A stretch of DNA of 25,241 nucleotides from assembly GCA_964480475.1 (NCBI GenBank), contig CAYZPW010000048.1, positions 1 to 25,241 on the forward strand, given 5' to 3'. The notes below the pieces were generated by a model. It did not search any database. It was not told the DNA's origin and saw only the letters and a program-made list of their open reading frames with translations. Each line of letters opens with the position of its first letter. The stretch's first letter is position 1. The position numbers and the translations under genes are program-made. This document shows, piece by piece, positions 23,259 to 25,241 of this stretch. This DNA is from CAYZPW01 sp964480475. Lineage in GTDB: Bacteria; B130-G9.

Positions 23259-24815
23259 ATGCTTGCAGGAAGTTTCGTCGCATATCTGGTTGCCCTGATA
23301 GTAATCGGGGCACTCACCTATAGGCTGAACAAGAGCATAGAGGACTTCGTTATCGCGGGTCGGAAGCTCGGGGCGTGGGTTACGGCTATCTCCGCGCAGG
23401 CGAGCGACATGAGCGGCTGGCTCCTCCTGGGCGTCCCGGGCAAGGCCTACACCCAGGGCTTCGGGGCATTTTGGGCCATCATCGGCAGCATTGTGGGGAT
23501 ATTCTTCAACTGGACGGTGCTTGCCAAACGTTTGAGGCGCTATACCGAGAAGCTGAGCGCGATCACGCTGCCTGATTTCTTCGAGGCGCGGTTCAGAGAC
23601 GAGGATAAGAAGCACATCAGGGTGCTCTCCGGCGTGATAATCATCGTGTTCTTGATGTTCTACGTCTCAGCACAGTTCGTGGCATCCGGCAAAGCACTAG
23701 ACGCCACTTTCGACACAGGTTATGCTAATGCGATCCTGATAGGCGCTGCTGTTATCGTTTTCTACACGATGATGGGAGGGTTCTTCGCGGTCGCATACAC
23801 CGACCTCTTCCAGGGCCTTTTGATGGCGATAATGCTCGTGGTTCTGCCGATCGTTGGGCTTTTCAACCTGGGCGGCTTCGGCGAGATGCTGAAACACATG
23901 CACGCCAAGAGCCCAGGATTCCTCGATTTCACGTCCGGGGAGGTAGGTTTGGCCGCATTTGCGCTGATCGCGGGCCATTTCGCCATTGGTCTCGGCTATC
24001 CTGGCCAGCCACATATCATAACGCGTTTCATGGCGATCAAAGACCCCAGGAGACTGAGGCAATCGACGCTGATCGCGATGATCTGGGTGATACTTGCGGG
24101 CTATGGGGCACTTTTCGTCGGGGTAACGGGTCTGGGTATTCTCGGACCCGACCTGAAGGACCCTGAAACGGTAACAGTGAACATGGCAATGGCTCTGATG
24201 CCTGCCTGGCTCGCGGGATTGATGATAGCAGCCATCATGGCCGCAATCATGTCCACTGCCGACTCACAGCTTCTGGTCGCAACATCAGCAATTGCACAGG
24301 ACTTCTACAGGAAGATGTTCAAAAAGGACGCGAGCCAGAAGACGCTCCTGAGAATAAGCCGTGTTGCCACGCTCTGCATCGCCGCGATTGCGCTCATCTT
24401 CGCGCTCAATCAGGACCCGCTTGCGGAGGGTGGCATCGTCTTCGGCTTCGTGCTCTACGCCTGGGGCGGGCTTGCGGCCAGCTTCGGGCCACTTCTGATA
24501 CTCTCGCTCTACTGGAAAAGAGTCACCAAGGCGGGCGCAATGACTGGCATGATCGTCGGAACAGCCACGATCGCCGTCTGGTATAACGTGCAGGTCTTGA
24601 AAGATATGATCTACGAGCTGGTTCCGGGCTTCTTCCTCAGCCTCATCGCGATCGTGATCGTCAGCCTGCTGACTAAGCCGCCACAGGGCGTTGCAGCGGA
24701 GCTTGACGAGATAAAGCCTCCATCACGCGGCCGGGAGAGCCCGTCGGTCCTGACCTCGCAGGCTGAACGAGCTCTTCTGCACTGGCGGCGGCTGCGCGAA
24801 CCTGCTAAGGGATAG
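23259..24815 (+). CDS. putP: sodium:solute symporter, PutP-like
   Basis: This 518-aa polytopic membrane protein belongs to the SSS family. The motif SAQASDMSGWLLLGVPGKAY (about residues 48-67) is nearly that of E. coli PutP, where the Ser/Asp residues of the region bind Na+. It also has RRYTEKLSAITLPDFFEARF and the later LGYPGQPHIITRFMAIKD and MSTADSQLLVATSAIAQDF, all typical. About 13 membrane spans are expected, and the length matches. The polar tail (PSRGRESPSVLTSQAERALL) is cytoplasmic. Proline is the best guess for the substrate, but related members carry other amino acids. It seems to form an operon with the 37-aa peptide and lysK. Confidence 0.92.
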   Translation: MLAGSFVAYLVALIVIGALTYRLNKSIEDFVIAGRKLGAWVTAISAQASDMSGWLLLGVPGKAYTQGFGAFWAIIGSIVGIFFNWTVLAKRLRRYTEKLSAITLPDFFEARFRDEDKKHIRVLSGVIIIVFLMFYVSAQFVASGKALDATFDTGYANAILIGAAVIVFYTMMGGFFAVAYTDLFQGLLMAIMLVVLPIVGLFNLGGFGEMLKHMHAKSPGFLDFTSGEVGLAAFALIAGHFAIGLGYPGQPHIITRFMAIKDPRRLRQSTLIAMIWVILAGYGALFVGVTGLGILGPDLKDPETVTVNMAMALMPAWLAGLMIAAIMAAIMSTADSQLLVATSAIAQDFYRKMFKKDASQKTLLRISRVATLCIAAIALIFALNQDPLAEGGIVFGFVLYAWGGLAASFGPLLILSLYWKRVTKAGAMTGMIVGTATIAVWYNVQVLKDMIYELVPGFFLSLIAIVIVSLLTKPPQGVAAELDEIKPPSRGRESPSVLTSQAERALLHWRRLREPAKG

Positions 24816-24950
24816 GGGACACACGCTGTTGTGGTAAGGAACCTTTGCTGCGCTGGGCGCTAAATGAGTCCTGGACGTGTTAGGCGCGTGCAGCCGGGCG
24901 ATACTGCTAATATGAGCACCGACTGAATTAGATGAGAGAGGTCTGCGGGT

Positions 24951-25241
24951 ATGAGTATGGAATATTATAGGCACGCTCTTGTTGCGTTGGCGATCTTCGG
25001 CGGATTCGCTGTTCTAGCGGGATTCGTGTTCCTATTCTTCACGAAGATCGCGCCGCGTTTGGCCAAAAAGACCAAGACGAGTCTGGACGACACAATCGTC
25101 AAAGCAGCGAGAGTGCCTGCCGTTATTCTCGTTCTCATTGCCGGCGTTCATTACTCGCTTGTCTCGATCCCGGCGATCAGACGCTATCACGCGCACATTG
25201 GCAAGGGCGCCGGTATAATCGCTATTGTCCTGGCTCTTTGG
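24951..25241 (+). CDS. probable MscS-family mechanosensitive channel (N-terminal part only)
   Basis: Only 97 residues are visible before the window ends. The ATG at 24951 follows a 'gagagagg' stretch; a second ATG at 24957 is an alternative. There are membrane segments at about residues 9-30 (ALVALAIFGGFAVLAGFVFL), 54-70 (PAVILVLIAGVHYSLVS) and at the open end (GIIAIVLALW). Between the first two is the motif KKTKTSLDDTIVKAARVPA, typical of the loop before the pore helices in larger MscS-like channels. The conserved Gly/Ala pore helix is beyond the window, so the call rests on the N-terminus. Confidence 0.65.
   Translation, partial: MSMEYYRHALVALAIFGGFAVLAGFVFLFFTKIAPRLAKKTKTSLDDTIVKAARVPAVILVLIAGVHYSLVSIPAIRRYHAHIGKGAGIIAIVLALW

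Overview
The window comes from a moderately GC-rich genome (about 57% GC by eye) of a bacterium, probably an uncultured one with a Gram-negative type envelope. The evidence is bacterial gene structure with Shine-Dalgarno sites, an RNase E/G protein, a large exported TPR protein, a class I (archaeal-type) lysyl-tRNA synthetase, and families of short dispersed intergenic repeats of the kind common in metagenomic lineages. I cannot assign a phylum from sequence alone. No tRNA, rRNA, IS element or CRISPR array was found.

Left part (1-8.4 kb). A B12-binding radical SAM protein, cut by the window edge, is on the minus strand. Next are a repeat-bearing intergenic stretch, a stand-alone NfeD-like membrane protein, and a compact plus-strand operon: a 987-aa exported TPR protein, RNase G, an ALG5/DPM1-like family 2 glycosyltransferase, and mannose-1-phosphate guanylyltransferase. 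The last two suggest GDP-mannose supply and lipid-linked sugar transfer for surface glycans.

Middle part (8.4-12.4 kb). A 1171-aa minus-strand signalling protein (zinc ribbon, class III nucleotide cyclase, AAA/STAND-type ATPase, TPR array) lies between two 201-bp direct repeats that are about 95% identical. The copy beyond its 5' end also carries the last eight codons of a cyclase-like gene, which looks like a scar of duplication or replacement.

Most interesting part (12.4-20.8 kb). A tightly coupled minus-strand operon of nine genes, most joined by 1-13 nt overlaps, encodes what looks like a type III-D-like CRISPR effector complex: a small Cas10-like protein without an HD motif and with the GGDD site replaced by SPSE, a 600-aa Csx10-like protein, a small Cas11-like candidate, a Csm3-like Cas7 that seems to lack the catalytic Asp, a Csx7-like Cas7, a Csx19-like protein, and a third RAMP with the NFVPLP-like N-terminus of the TIGR03986 family. 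These are followed by an unrecognised 117-aa protein and a SagB-type nitroreductase. The window has no cas1, cas2, cas6, Csm6/Csx1-type effector or repeat-spacer array. This could be an RNA-guided complex that borrows guides from elsewhere, or a RAMP complex turned to another job.

Right part (20.8-25.2 kb). A divergent control region with a nested inverted repeat precedes an unknown 86-aa protein. Then comes lysK, in which a dispersed repeat has been accommodated in frame. A 37-residue single-pass membrane peptide overlaps the lysK stop and leads into a PutP-type Na+/solute symporter. The window ends in the start of a probable MscS-type channel.
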